A DNA stretch of 64,000 nucleotides from an uncultured Methanobrevibacter sp. (lineage in GTDB: Archaea; Methanobacteriota; Methanobacteria; Methanobacteriales; Methanobacteriaceae). A program made the translations under genes and the position numbers. Under the pieces are notes generated by a model. It was not told where the DNA came from and made no database searches. It saw only the letters and a list, made by a program, of their open reading frames with translations. Positions 43,065-51,134 of this stretch are shown piece by piece. The stretch covers positions 1 to 64,000 of the forward strand of contig NZ_OMWA01000004.1 in NCBI RefSeq assembly GCF_900314615.1. The letters run 5' to 3'. The first letter of the stretch is position 1, and each line of letters starts with the position of its first letter.

Positions 43065-43847
43065 TTGAAACTGACTAGTTTAAATAATTTAAATAATAAA
43101 TTAAAGTCCATGATTTCTAAAAATAGTATTAACAATATTGTCCGCAAACTTCACCTTGACGAGTTCATAGAATCGCATAAGAGGCTGCTGAGAGATAATC
43201 GCGGTGGATTTTTAATTCCATTTGAAGTTAAAATCACTGACAAGGAATATGAAAGGTATAGGCATCTTCCAATTGACTGGTCAATTTCTCCGATAACTAA
43301 AGATGATTTGCCGGCTGAATTTTCGGATAAGGCTGTAAAAACTGTTGACATGTTTAGAAAGAAAACTCATGACTTAAATGTGGAATGCATGATTTATTTT
43401 GATATTGAAACTGGAAACATTGTTTCATGTAATTTTGCTGATGATGATGCTCCTGGCCATGTAAGTGGGGCAATATATCCGAATTTTCTTAAAGGAATGC
43501 ATATTGCTTCTGCTCATAATCATCCAATTAAATATGGTTCTCCTCCTTCGGGCAAAAATTTTGAAATGTTGCAGCATGACTTTGAAGAATTTGAAATTGT
43601 ATTATCTCAAAGGGAATTATGGGTTTTAGAATCAAAAACAGAGGTTTTTGATGAGTCCTTTGTTAATGAAATTCGTAAAGATTTGGATGAAGGTTTACAA
43701 GCTATTTTGGATGAAATTTGTGAAGACTTTGATGAAGGTTATCTTGTATTGGATAATCTTAATGAGAAATATGGTAATTTTTTGTTAGGTTATTTAAATA
43801 ATAGATTGGATAATATTAAACTAACTAGGAGGTATTTGGATGGATGA
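43065..43847 (+). CDS. JAB/MPN-like metalloprotease-fold protein
   Basis: Up to 260 residues. The middle has a JAB-type motif: HIASAHNHP, then SPPSGKN (His151, His153, Ser162), where the usual final Asp is Asn165; a candidate glutamate is Glu107 (VECMIYFD). This is like RadC/Prok-JAB deubiquitinase-fold proteins, but the altered fourth residue makes zinc-protease activity uncertain. The N-terminal 100 residues are charged and unfamiliar, and the C-terminal 60 are acidic and helical. The start is unclear: TTG at the given position, or ATG 45 bases later; neither has a ribosome site. The next gene overlaps its end by eight bases with AGGAGGT inside it. Confidence 0.65.
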   Translation: MKLTSLNNLNNKLKSMISKNSINNIVRKLHLDEFIESHKRLLRDNRGGFLIPFEVKITDKEYERYRHLPIDWSISPITKDDLPAEFSDKAVKTVDMFRKKTHDLNVECMIYFDIETGNIVSCNFADDDAPGHVSGAIYPNFLKGMHIASAHNHPIKYGSPPSGKNFEMLQHDFEEFEIVLSQRELWVLESKTEVFDESFVNEIRKDLDEGLQAILDEICEDFDEGYLVLDNLNEKYGNFLLGYLNNRLDNIKLTRRYLDG

Positions 43848-44061
43848 TTATTATCAAGGTGAAAAAAAAGTAATAGTTACTAAAGATGTTGGTTTTAATA
43901 AATCTGAACTTATTTCACCAGAAAATCGTCAAAAATCTCGAGAAAGAATGAATAATCCAAATATAGTTTCTGGAAAATACAAATTAAAAGAGATTTTTGC
44001 TGATATAGGCATTACAGTCATTCCTGAAAAAATGACTTTTTGGTATTGGTTCACAGAATAA
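43840..44061 (+). CDS. Small protein of unknown function coupled to the JAB-like gene
   Basis: 73 residues, basic in the first half (GEKKVIVTKDVGFNKSEL, ENRQKSRERMNNPN) and hydrophobic-aromatic at the end (MTFWYWFTE). There is no membrane segment or known motif. A strong AGGAGGT site six bases before ATG and overlap with the upstream gene indicate translational coupling. It could be an antitoxin-like or substrate partner of the JAB-like protein, which is speculation. It ends just before a hairpin shared with the convergent KH gene. Confidence 0.6.
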   Translation: MDDYYQGEKKVIVTKDVGFNKSELISPENRQKSRERMNNPNIVSGKYKLKEIFADIGITVIPEKMTFWYWFTE

Positions 44062-44075
44062 TTAAAAAATAAGTT

Positions 44076-44095
44076 TTAGGAGTATTAACTCCTAA
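44076..44095. terminator. Bidirectional hairpin between convergent genes
   Basis: A perfect 8-bp stem TTAGGAGT / ACTCCTAA with a 4-base loop lies at the junction of the small gene and the KH gene, including the KH stop. It is followed by TCTTTTTC on the plus strand and TTATTTTTTAA on the minus strand. Confidence 0.6.
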
Positions 44096-44709
44096 TAATC
44101 TTTTTCATCAAAGTCGATGCCATCCTTGAATTCAATTTTATCGTCTTCAATTCCAACAAGGTCTTTGAATTCTTTCATTTTTAAAGTTTCTTTTTTATGT
44201 TCTAAAAATCCATAGACAGATTTGTGTCTGGATCCGTTCAAAATCATTTCAATAGCTTCTTTTGCAATCATGATATTGTCCATTTCACCAATGATGGATA
44301 CGGTTTTACCATATACAGCCATGTCCACTTCAGCCATTTCCATAATTATTTCACGTGTTTTCCCGTCTTTTCCTATAATTCTGCCTTTATGTCTTGCAAG
44401 GGCTTTTTTGGATTTTCCAATGTATAATGGTAAGCTGATAACTTCCAGATAAATATCATCACTGACAAGTTTTAAAGCAACTTCAGGATTGAATCCACGT
44501 GCCACTGCTTTAACGATATGGTTTGCATTCCAGACTCCTAACGGGTCTTCCATGTCTTCACTAGGTGTAATGTAAACAGTACCGTCATCACTATCTATGT
44601 CCAGCAGTGTTCCTGTTGCTTTTTCAATTGATTTTTTTACATTACCGTTGCTTCCGATTAAAGCCCCAACTCTGTTTTGAGGTATTTTTAAATAATCTGT
44701 TTCCGGCAT
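44092..44709 (-). CDS. KH-domain RNA-binding protein (archaeal Dim2/Pno1-like)
   Basis: 205 residues with two KH domains. The first has the loop RVGALIGSNGNVKKSIEKATG, the second HKGRIIGKDGKTREIIMEMAE (GxxG loops GSNG and GKDG). It matches the archaeal Dim2/Krr1-like protein that binds the 3' region of 16S rRNA and aIF2-alpha during small-subunit maturation. The ATG follows AAAGGTGAT. In other euryarchaea it commonly lies with eif1a, rio1 and top6BA; here the same set is present but split by accessory genes. Confidence 0.92.
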   Translation of the reverse strand: MPETDYLKIPQNRVGALIGSNGNVKKSIEKATGTLLDIDSDDGTVYITPSEDMEDPLGVWNANHIVKAVARGFNPEVALKLVSDDIYLEVISLPLYIGKSKKALARHKGRIIGKDGKTREIIMEMAEVDMAVYGKTVSIIGEMDNIMIAKEAIEMILNGSRHKSVYGFLEHKKETLKMKEFKDLVGIEDDKIEFKDGIDFDEKDY

Positions 44710-44863
44710 TTTATCACCTTTTTAAATTAGAATTACTATTATTTATTTTGTTTAAATTTTTTAAATGTTTTTATAAAAATTGATGTTTTAAATTGTGAGA
44801 TTAATATTTCTAATTTAATGATATCTTTAAAATGGGTAAATTTAAAAAAAGATAATTAAATAT

Positions 44864-44989
44864 ATGTCTTTTGTTCATGACTTGGAAGGTGAATTCAAAT
44901 GTCATGTTGATTTGGTTTCATCATGCAGTCATAATAAGGAATTTTTAAATAAAATCAAAAAAGATGTGGTTATAATCTATGAATGCTAA
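44864..44989 (+). pseudogene. Remnant of an MNT-type nucleotidyltransferase antitoxin (C-terminal piece)
   Basis: A 41-codon frame reads MSFVHDLEGEFKCHVDLVS and then NKEFLNKIKKDVVIIYE, which is the typical C-terminal end of MntA-like minimal nucleotidyltransferases (VDLV strand, KEFL-x2-I-x3-V-x-IYE ending). The N-terminal catalytic half with the GSxxR and DxD motifs is absent. It overlaps the start of the HEPN remnant that follows by 11 bases, the usual gene order and overlap of the MNT/HEPN pair. Confidence 0.55.
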
Positions 44990-45050
44990 AGATGAAAAAC
45001 ATATTAAGAAAATCATAGAATACTGTGAAGCGACAGCACGTGATATTTAA
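44979..45050 (+). pseudogene. Remnant of a HEPN-domain (HepT-like) toxin, N-terminal piece
   Basis: A 23-codon frame begins MNAKDEKHIKKIIEYCEATA and stops soon after (RDI, TAA). This is the standard start of HepT-like HEPN proteins (MN-x-KD-x3-l-x-KIIEYC). The catalytic Rx4-6H part is lost. With the preceding fragment it marks a decayed MNT/HEPN toxin-antitoxin locus. From here to the convergent membrane-protein gene there are 17 bases. Confidence 0.5.
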
Positions 45051-45067
45051 AATTTGAGAATTGGTTT

Positions 45068-45838
45068 TTAAATTATAAAAATGCGTAATATTGCTAGAAT
45101 TACGGCTATTATTATATATAATTTAATTGTACCATTCCAGCTTCTAAGATTAAATGGCAATATTTTATCTAACAAATCAGGGGATAATAACACGAATAAT
45201 ATGGCTATTAAAAATATTGATTGCAATAAATTGGATGTAAAATATGATGAAACTAAAATGTCTTTGACATAGTCATTTAAACATATTCCAATTAGTATAC
45301 TTAATGGAAATCCAATAAAATAATACATCACAGGATGATATCCTAATGTATTTTCGTAATGTGTGTTTCCCATTTCATCTTCTTTTTGAACACGGCAATT
45401 TTCATCATCGAATACATCAAGTCTTAATAACATGAAAATTAATGGTATTTGCTGTGATAAAAACATTATGGCCGCAGAAATTGGACCAGAATTTTTGAGA
45501 TTTGGATAAAAGAACATCAGTGAAAGACCTAAATTCAGAATGCCAATAATATAAAACACTACAGAGTAATTCATTCCGATATGGTATTTTGAAACTAAAC
45601 CATATTTTCTATCAAACCAATCTCTTTTATAGGAAAAAATGGCCATAAGTGCACTTATTACAGTCAAAGAAAATACTGTGAAAAATATGTTTGTTGAGGG
45701 TATTACAGATATCAGAATTGAAAGGATAATTCCTCCTACAAAACCTAAAATAAAAATATATATTGAATATATTTTAAGCTCTTCAGAATCTAAAAGCCAC
45801 CATGGCTTGTTAATAATTGAAAAAAAATCGTTGTGCAT
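45068..45838 (-). CDS. Multi-pass membrane protein of unknown function
   Basis: 256 residues with about seven hydrophobic segments (for example IYSIYIFILGFVGGIILSIL, NYSVVFYIIGILNLGLSLMF, SIFLIAILFVLLSP, LYIIIAVILAILRIFII at the end). A charged loop around residues 150-170 (DVFDDENCRVQKEDEMGN) is the only long hydrophilic part. No transporter or enzyme signature is recognised. The ribosome site is TAGGTT. It lies between rio1 and the KH gene, which are usually close, next to toxin-antitoxin remnants, so it is probably an acquired gene. Confidence 0.7.
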   Translation of the reverse strand: MHNDFFSIINKPWWLLDSEELKIYSIYIFILGFVGGIILSILISVIPSTNIFFTVFSLTVISALMAIFSYKRDWFDRKYGLVSKYHIGMNYSVVFYIIGILNLGLSLMFFYPNLKNSGPISAAIMFLSQQIPLIFMLLRLDVFDDENCRVQKEDEMGNTHYENTLGYHPVMYYFIGFPLSILIGICLNDYVKDILVSSYFTSNLLQSIFLIAILFVLLSPDLLDKILPFNLRSWNGTIKLYIIIAVILAILRIFII

Positions 45839-45911
45839 TTATTAAACCTACTTTCAATAATTAAAAAATGTAATCTTTTTTTACTAATGTACTATTTATA
45901 TGTAATTACTT

Positions 45912-46685
45912 TTAAAATTTAGGATTCACATATTCCCAAATTTCATCAAAACTAGTTTTAACTCCAAGTTTTGTGTATTCACGAACTAATGTATTGATGT
46001 CTCTTTCAAGCAGTTCTTTAGAAATTGGATTATCTAAAACTACGGACTGAGAAACGTCAATGATTACAGGTTCCTCATTTTGATTTAAAATATTGTAATT
46101 GGACAGGTCTCCATGGACCAGTTTTGCTTCATTTACAAATAGCTTTAACTGAACGAGCAGTTTATTGAAAAATTCATCCGGATTTTGAGGTGGCTGGTTT
46201 TTAACGGGTTGAGCAGGATTTCCATCTTCATCTCCGATAAACTCAATAATAAGCACATTATTTGCACTTGTTATAGGTTTTGGAACATTTACTCCAGCGG
46301 TATAGAGTCTGGTCAGATTTTTAAATTCCTTTGTCACCCATGAATAGATGATTTTTCTTTTGTTTTTGGTTTTTATGTTAAATCTCGGATCGCCTTTTAG
46401 ATAATAATCCATTTTTTTAAAATCGGATGTGGCTATTCTATAAATTTTAACGGCAACAAATTTTTCATCATCAGTAATACCTGTAAGCACATTTGCTTCT
46501 TTTCCGGTACTTATGGCGCCGTTTAAAACATCAATATGGCCCTGATTTGCTAATTTGTATAATGTCTCAAGGGTAAGTTTATCAAAAATTTCATTTCCCA
46601 CTTTCCTATCGGAACTGTCCTTTTTTCTTTTCTGGGAATGCAATTTTTCATGTGCCTTGTCGGCTTTGGCAATTTTGCGATCCAT
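45912..46685 (-). CDS. rio1: RIO-type serine/threonine protein kinase (Rio1)
   Basis: Atypical kinase involved in late small-ribosomal-subunit maturation. The RIO signature is complete: GAISTGKEANVLTG (nucleotide loop), FVAVKIYRIATSDFKKM (Lys), the catalytic loop KLVHGDLSNYNIL and the metal-binding VIIDVSQSVVLDNP. The N terminus is basic. At 257 residues it is the normal archaeal Rio1 length. It follows eif1a by 27 bases on the same strand, the usual archaeal pairing. Confidence 0.95.
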   Translation of the reverse strand: MDRKIAKADKAHEKLHSQKRKKDSSDRKVGNEIFDKLTLETLYKLANQGHIDVLNGAISTGKEANVLTGITDDEKFVAVKIYRIATSDFKKMDYYLKGDPRFNIKTKNKRKIIYSWVTKEFKNLTRLYTAGVNVPKPITSANNVLIIEFIGDEDGNPAQPVKNQPPQNPDEFFNKLLVQLKLFVNEAKLVHGDLSNYNILNQNEEPVIIDVSQSVVLDNPISKELLERDINTLVREYTKLGVKTSFDEIWEYVNPKF

Positions 46686-46712
46686 TTATATCAAAAAAAT
46701 AAGTAGTGAAGA

Positions 46713-47018
46713 CTACATTTTTAAGTAGCCTTTTCTTTCAAGCCAGTTGGATTCGGTTTTGGTGTATCTCCAGATGACGTCTGCCTTCTCATCAGCCTGG
46801 AAATCCCATGGTTTTACAAGGATTACATCTCCTTCACGAATCCAGATACGTTTTTTCATTTTACCAGGGATTCTGGTCATTCTTATATTTCCATCAGCAC
46901 AGCGGACTTTTAGTTTTCCGTGTCCCATGATTTGTTCAACTACTCCAGGTATTTCTCCTTTTTTAGGAGTTCTTACTCTTCTGTACTCTTGTTGATTATT
47001 GTTATTAGGTCTTGACAA
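46713..47018 (-). CDS. eif1a: Translation initiation factor aIF-1A
   Basis: OB-fold factor that binds the A site of the small ribosomal subunit during initiation. The 101 residues match the family: RRVRTPKKGEIPGVVEQIMG, GKLKVRCADGNIRMTRIPGK, MKKRIWIREGDVILVKPWDF and the C-terminal DVIWRYTKTE. The start is TTG, supported by a strong GGAGGAG site eight bases upstream and the expected short basic N terminus (MSRPNNNNQQ). Confidence 0.96.
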   Translation of the reverse strand: MSRPNNNNQQEYRRVRTPKKGEIPGVVEQIMGHGKLKVRCADGNIRMTRIPGKMKKRIWIREGDVILVKPWDFQADEKADVIWRYTKTESNWLERKGYLKM

Positions 47019-47124
47019 ATACTCTCCTCCAAAATAATAATACGTTCTCCATAAGATTAAATTATTTATATTTATATCAATATATTATATATTAATTTAT
47101 TGGATTTTATATAAAGTGGTAATA

Positions 47125-48348
47125 ATGGGAACCGAATTTTTAAAAATTAAAGAATGTGATGAGGCTATTGATATTATTCAAAATCTTTTCAATGAAAACT
47201 TAAAGCCGCAAAGCGAAGAGATTGATGTAAGTGAAGCTTACGGCAGAATATTATTTGAAGATGTTTACTCCAGAATGGATTTTCCTCCGTTTGACAAAGC
47301 TTTGAAGGACGGTTTTGCTATAATGGCCAGTGACAGTTTCGGGGCATCTGAAGAGTCTCCAAACACTCTTGAAGTCATTGACTTTTTAGAGGCAGGTGCA
47401 ACAACCGATAAAAAAGTAGAAAAAGGAAAATGCATTGAAATCAGTACTGGTGCAGCAATGCCTGAAGGATCCGATGCTGTTTTGATGGTTGAATATGCTG
47501 AAAAGATGGACGGCAAAGTCAATCTTTTAACTACAGTAACTCCTTCTCAGGATGTTGCCAAAAAAGGTTCAGATATTGAAGAAGGTAAGCTGATTCTTAA
47601 AAAAGGGGATTTCCTAAATCCTGGAAAAATCGGAGTATTGCTTTCCCAGGGATTTGAAACAATCGAAGTTTACAAAAAACCGAGTGTTGGTATAGTATCT
47701 TCAGGTAATGAAATAACACTTCAGGGAGAAGAGCTTGAATATGGAAAAATCTATGATGTAAACGGTGGAATGATTAAAAACGATGCCGTTTCATGTGGTG
47801 CCGATGCAAAATTCTTGGGAGTTATGAGAGATGACTATGATGAAGTAAAAGAGAAAATAGTCACATCCCTTGAAGAGGTCGACATTCTTTTCTGCTCAGG
47901 TGGAACTTCAGCAGGTCTTGGTGATGTTTTAAAGCATGTTCTCGACGAACTGGGAGAAGTTCACATTCACGGAATATCAGTCCAGCCTGGAAAACCTACA
48001 ATTGTCGGCGTCATCAACGGCAAACTTGTAATCGGTCTTCCGGGAAATCCTGTTTCCGCTTTAATGATATTCAATGCATTCGTAGCCGAACCTTTAACAA
48101 GACTTGCCGGAATCGATAAGGACTTTGAATTAACAACTGTTAAAGGCAAAATCACAAAAAGAATTCACTCTCAGGTTGGAAGGATGCAGTATCAGCTTGT
48201 TAAAGTCGATGGTGAAAATATTCAACCGATATTTAAGGATTCAGGTGCAATCTTTTCACTTTCAACAGCTGACGGTTATGTAAAAATACCAAAACTGGTT
48301 GAACTTGTTGATGAAGGCGAAGAAGTAGAAGTTTATTTATTCAATTAA
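47125..48348 (+). CDS. moeA: Molybdopterin molybdenumtransferase MoeA
   Basis: Inserts molybdate (or tungstate) into adenylated molybdopterin, needed for formylmethanofuran dehydrogenase and formate dehydrogenase. Typical segments are MDFPPFDKALKDGFAI, EISTGAAMPEGSDAVLMVEYA, SSGNEI, LFCSGGTSAGLGDVLKHVL and LVIGLPGNPVSALMIFNAF. I use the ATG (MGTEFLKI), since a GTG nine bases earlier falls within the GTGGT ribosome-site-like sequence. At 407 residues it is normal. Confidence 0.94.
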   Translation: MGTEFLKIKECDEAIDIIQNLFNENLKPQSEEIDVSEAYGRILFEDVYSRMDFPPFDKALKDGFAIMASDSFGASEESPNTLEVIDFLEAGATTDKKVEKGKCIEISTGAAMPEGSDAVLMVEYAEKMDGKVNLLTTVTPSQDVAKKGSDIEEGKLILKKGDFLNPGKIGVLLSQGFETIEVYKKPSVGIVSSGNEITLQGEELEYGKIYDVNGGMIKNDAVSCGADAKFLGVMRDDYDEVKEKIVTSLEEVDILFCSGGTSAGLGDVLKHVLDELGEVHIHGISVQPGKPTIVGVINGKLVIGLPGNPVSALMIFNAFVAEPLTRLAGIDKDFELTTVKGKITKRIHSQVGRMQYQLVKVDGENIQPIFKDSGAIFSLSTADGYVKIPKLVELVDEGEEVEVYLFN

Positions 48349-48373
48349 GATTATAATTTAAGTAGGTGTAATT

Positions 48374-48835
48374 ATGGATTATGAAGTTAAAGTAATTCCA
48401 GAACAAAAATTAGGAGTAATCAACTGTAAAACTCCAATTGATGATTTAGGCATATTCCTTTCCATATTGATGGGATGGGTAGATGCTGAAGATATTGAAA
48501 CTGAAGGAGAACCTTTCATTGTTTATTTCTCACCAAGACACGAAGTGAATCAGGGTGATGTAGTTTATGATGTAAGCATCGCAATCAAAGATGATGCAGA
48601 TGGTACTGACAGAATCCGTGTTGTGGACATGATTGAAAATAAGGTTTTAGCCGCAAAGCATTACGGATCTCCTGATAACATTATGGATACCTATGCGGAA
48701 CTGGTGGAAGTCGCTCAGGCCAATCATTATGATATAATAGGATCACCTAAGGAAGTATTAATCAAAGGTTTGCACAACTGTGATAATGAAGCTGATTTCA
48801 TCACTGAAATCCAATTGCCTATTATTGAAATGTAA
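48374..48835 (+). CDS. GyrI-like small-molecule-binding domain protein
   Basis: 153 residues of the GyrI/AraC-effector-binding fold: two SHS2-like halves with YEVKVIPEQKLGVINCKTPI, FIVYFSPRHEV, VVYDVSIAIKDDADG, VLAAKHYGSPDNIMDTYAEL and the end EADFITEIQLPI. There is no DNA-binding domain, so it is a stand-alone ligand-binding or hydrolase-type member (some act on cyclopropanoids); the ligand is unknown. The ATG has an AGGTGT site. It lies 25 bases after moeA and a few bases before a small charged gene, likely one transcript. Confidence 0.85.
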   Translation: MDYEVKVIPEQKLGVINCKTPIDDLGIFLSILMGWVDAEDIETEGEPFIVYFSPRHEVNQGDVVYDVSIAIKDDADGTDRIRVVDMIENKVLAAKHYGSPDNIMDTYAELVEVAQANHYDIIGSPKEVLIKGLHNCDNEADFITEIQLPIIEM

Positions 48836-48844
48836 GGTGATTTG

Positions 48845-49096
48845 ATGGCTAAAAAGAAAGATATTGATTTTGATGAGGAACTTGCAAGAATTGCTCGCCA
48901 AACTAACATTAAAGTTAGAAAAACAGAGTTTGCTTATGAAAGTCAATTAAAACAGCTTGATGATGATATTGATAAAATCCTTAAGGATAAGCTGGACAGC
49001 TTTGATAAGTTTAAGGAATTGACTTCCAGTCATTTGCATACTGATTACAAAACAGATTCAATTGACAGGTATAGAGAAAAATTAAAAAAGATTTAA
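48845..49096 (+). CDS. Small charged helical protein of unknown function
   Basis: 83 residues, rich in Lys, Asp and Glu, predicted mostly helical (DIDFDEELARIARQTNIKVR, SQLKQLDDDIDKILKDKLDS). There is no known motif. The ATG follows GGTGATTTG; a TTG directly before it is less likely. It is the last gene after moeA and the GyrI-like gene, with a T-rich stretch after the stop and a convergent PmbA gene. Confidence 0.6.
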   Translation: MAKKKDIDFDEELARIARQTNIKVRKTEFAYESQLKQLDDDIDKILKDKLDSFDKFKELTSSHLHTDYKTDSIDRYREKLKKI

Positions 49097-49110
49097 TTTT
49101 TCTTCTTTTT

Positions 49111-50421
49111 TTAATTTTGTCCGACGACCCTGATGTCATGTGCCAAGAGTTTAGGAATGACGTATGGTCCGTACTGTTTAATTTCTGATTTAATACCTTC
49201 TACTTTTTTCATGATTTCAAAGATATTTCCGGAAATCATAGCTTTATTAATAGGGTCAGTAAGTTCTCCATTTTCAATTTTGAATGCATTGCTTGCTTCA
49301 ACAGAGAAATCTCCAGAAATAGGATTTGCAGTATGCGCTCCAAGCACGCTTGTTGTCAGAATACCTTTGTCTATTTCAGATATGTCTTTCATTTCACTAA
49401 ATTTAAACTCAAGATTGCTTGGACTAATCATTGGTGTGGACAAATAGGAACTTCTGTATCCGTTTGAGGTTGTTTTGCCGTTTACTTTATTGGCTGTGTA
49501 GATATCATAAATAAATGAGTTTAAAACACCGTCTTTAATCAAATCTGTTTTTTGGGATGGGGTTCCTTCTCCGTCACATTTTGAGCTAATCATTCCTTTT
49601 TCCATAAGAGGATTGTCAGTTATGCAAAGGGATGGATTAGCTATTTCGCTTCCGATTTTATCTTTTAAAATGGATCTTCCTCTTCTTACATTTTCACCGT
49701 CAAATGCATTTAAAAATGTTTGAAGCAGTCCTATTGCTGCATAATAGTCAAGTACAACATCATAATCATTGGTTTCAATTGCTTTTGCATTTAAGGAATT
49801 TTTAGCCAAATCACATACTTCTGTAGCTAATTTTTCACTGTCCAAATCAAAGAATCTTGAGGACTGTGAGTTGTATGCTGTTGCAATTTCGCCGTCTTTT
49901 TGAATTGTTACAGATAATGACATTCCAAATCCTGTTCCTTCATCTTCTATTGAAACTCCATTGGAATTAAGAATTAATGAACGTCCTTCACTTGCAGAAA
50001 AACCTGATCCTGTTACTTCACATCCGCTGTCACCGGCAGTTGCAATAAGGCTTTTAAGAAGGTCAACTGCTTCGCCAAGGTCTAAATCGTTGAATTTTTT
50101 ATCATAAACTTTTTTAACATCCACTACTTTTTCTTTTTCTGCAAATGCATAATTTTCATCTTTTTTTGTCAGTTTTGTATTTTCAATAGCCTGATTTGCT
50201 GTTTCGCTGATTTTATCTAAGTTTGATGTAAATGCAAAACCGATTCTGTTGTCTTTAATGACTCTTATTCCGATTCCCTGCTCAATTTCTTCTTTAGCAA
50301 AGTTTAACTCGTTCTGTTCGGATTCAAGTTCAATAACATTGCTTTCATCTACATAAATTTCATATGCATCGCAGTTATTTTTAACAGCATTTTCTGCTTT
50401 TTCAGCTAGTTCATATATCAT
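49111..50421 (-). CDS. TldE/PmbA-family protein (TldD/E peptidase subunit)
   Basis: Partner subunit of the TldD/TldE zinc metalloprotease that processes modified peptides. The order of the family is visible: N-terminal CDAYEIYVDES strand, IGIRVIKDNRIGFAFTSNL, then VLDYYAAIGLLQTFLNAFDG, KCDGEGTPSQKT and LGAHTANPISGDFSVEAS near the C terminus. The TldD HExxxH motif is absent, so this is the TldE/PmbA type. I use the ATG (MIYELAEKAEN) with AGTGATA upstream; a TTG 27 bases earlier lies in the preceding gene. It is the third gene of the hypD / phosphatase / pmbA unit. Confidence 0.9.
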   Translation of the reverse strand: MIYELAEKAENAVKNNCDAYEIYVDESNVIELESEQNELNFAKEEIEQGIGIRVIKDNRIGFAFTSNLDKISETANQAIENTKLTKKDENYAFAEKEKVVDVKKVYDKKFNDLDLGEAVDLLKSLIATAGDSGCEVTGSGFSASEGRSLILNSNGVSIEDEGTGFGMSLSVTIQKDGEIATAYNSQSSRFFDLDSEKLATEVCDLAKNSLNAKAIETNDYDVVLDYYAAIGLLQTFLNAFDGENVRRGRSILKDKIGSEIANPSLCITDNPLMEKGMISSKCDGEGTPSQKTDLIKDGVLNSFIYDIYTANKVNGKTTSNGYRSSYLSTPMISPSNLEFKFSEMKDISEIDKGILTTSVLGAHTANPISGDFSVEASNAFKIENGELTDPINKAMISGNIFEIMKKVEGIKSEIKQYGPYVIPKLLAHDIRVVGQN

Positions 50422-50428
50422 ATTATCA

Positions 50429-51133
50429 CTATAATGCAAATTTTTCAATGGCTTCCGCTACTCCGTCTCCATAGAACTTCTCACATGCGTATGTGCTTAT
50501 TTCTTTCAGCTTTTCTTCCGCATTGCCAACAGCAATCTTATATCCGACTTCCTTTAAAAAATCCTCGTCGTTTTCGCTGTCTCCGATCGCCATCACATTT
50601 TCCATGTTGATTCCGTTTCTTTCACATAAATATTTAAGTGAAGTTCCTTTATTGACTCTTTTGTCGGTTATGTGAAGTGCAAAGCCGCTGTCATAAATTT
50701 CAAGTTGGTCTAAATATTTAAAGTCTTTTAGAGCATCTTCCACTACTTTTCTGTCGATAGTTTTATAGAATACGGTTTCTGTCAGTCTGTACATGTTGTC
50801 GTGAGAAGCATGTCTGTCAAACTCATCGCCCAGTTTTTCTCTCAGGTGATTTTCAGCTGATGTGACAAAGTCTCGCTCAACCATGGTTTCAACAGCATTG
50901 TTGTTTTCACCTTCTTTAAAGACTACTCCTCCGTTTTCAGCTACAAGACCTCCGCTGCATCCGATAAGCACTTCTGCAGCATATGCATAGTTTACAACAT
51001 TTCCTGTAACTATGATTGTTGGAATTCCTGCATCTTCAGCTTTTCTTAAAGCTTCAATTGCGGAAATGCATATTTTTCTTGTATTGTCTGTTATTGTACC
51101 GTCGATATCTACTGCAATTGCTTCTATTGTCAT
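50429..51133 (-). CDS. Phosphoglycolate phosphatase, archaeal HAD type
   Basis: HAD hydrolase of 234 residues of the archaeal type-2 (Cof-like) phosphoglycolate phosphatase family. Motif I is VDIDGTITDN, motif II IVTGN, motif III the Lys in NKGTSLKYLC, and motif IV IGDSENDEDFL; the capped domain lies between. The ATG uses AGAGGATAA, overlapping the end of hypD (one base between stop and ATG). A sugar-phosphatase function is also possible. Confidence 0.85.
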   Translation of the reverse strand: MTIEAIAVDIDGTITDNTRKICISAIEALRKAEDAGIPTIIVTGNVVNYAYAAEVLIGCSGGLVAENGGVVFKEGENNNAVETMVERDFVTSAENHLREKLGDEFDRHASHDNMYRLTETVFYKTIDRKVVEDALKDFKYLDQLEIYDSGFALHITDKRVNKGTSLKYLCERNGINMENVMAIGDSENDEDFLKEVGYKIAVGNAEEKLKEISTYACEKFYGDGVAEAIEKFAL

Positions 51134-51134
51134 A

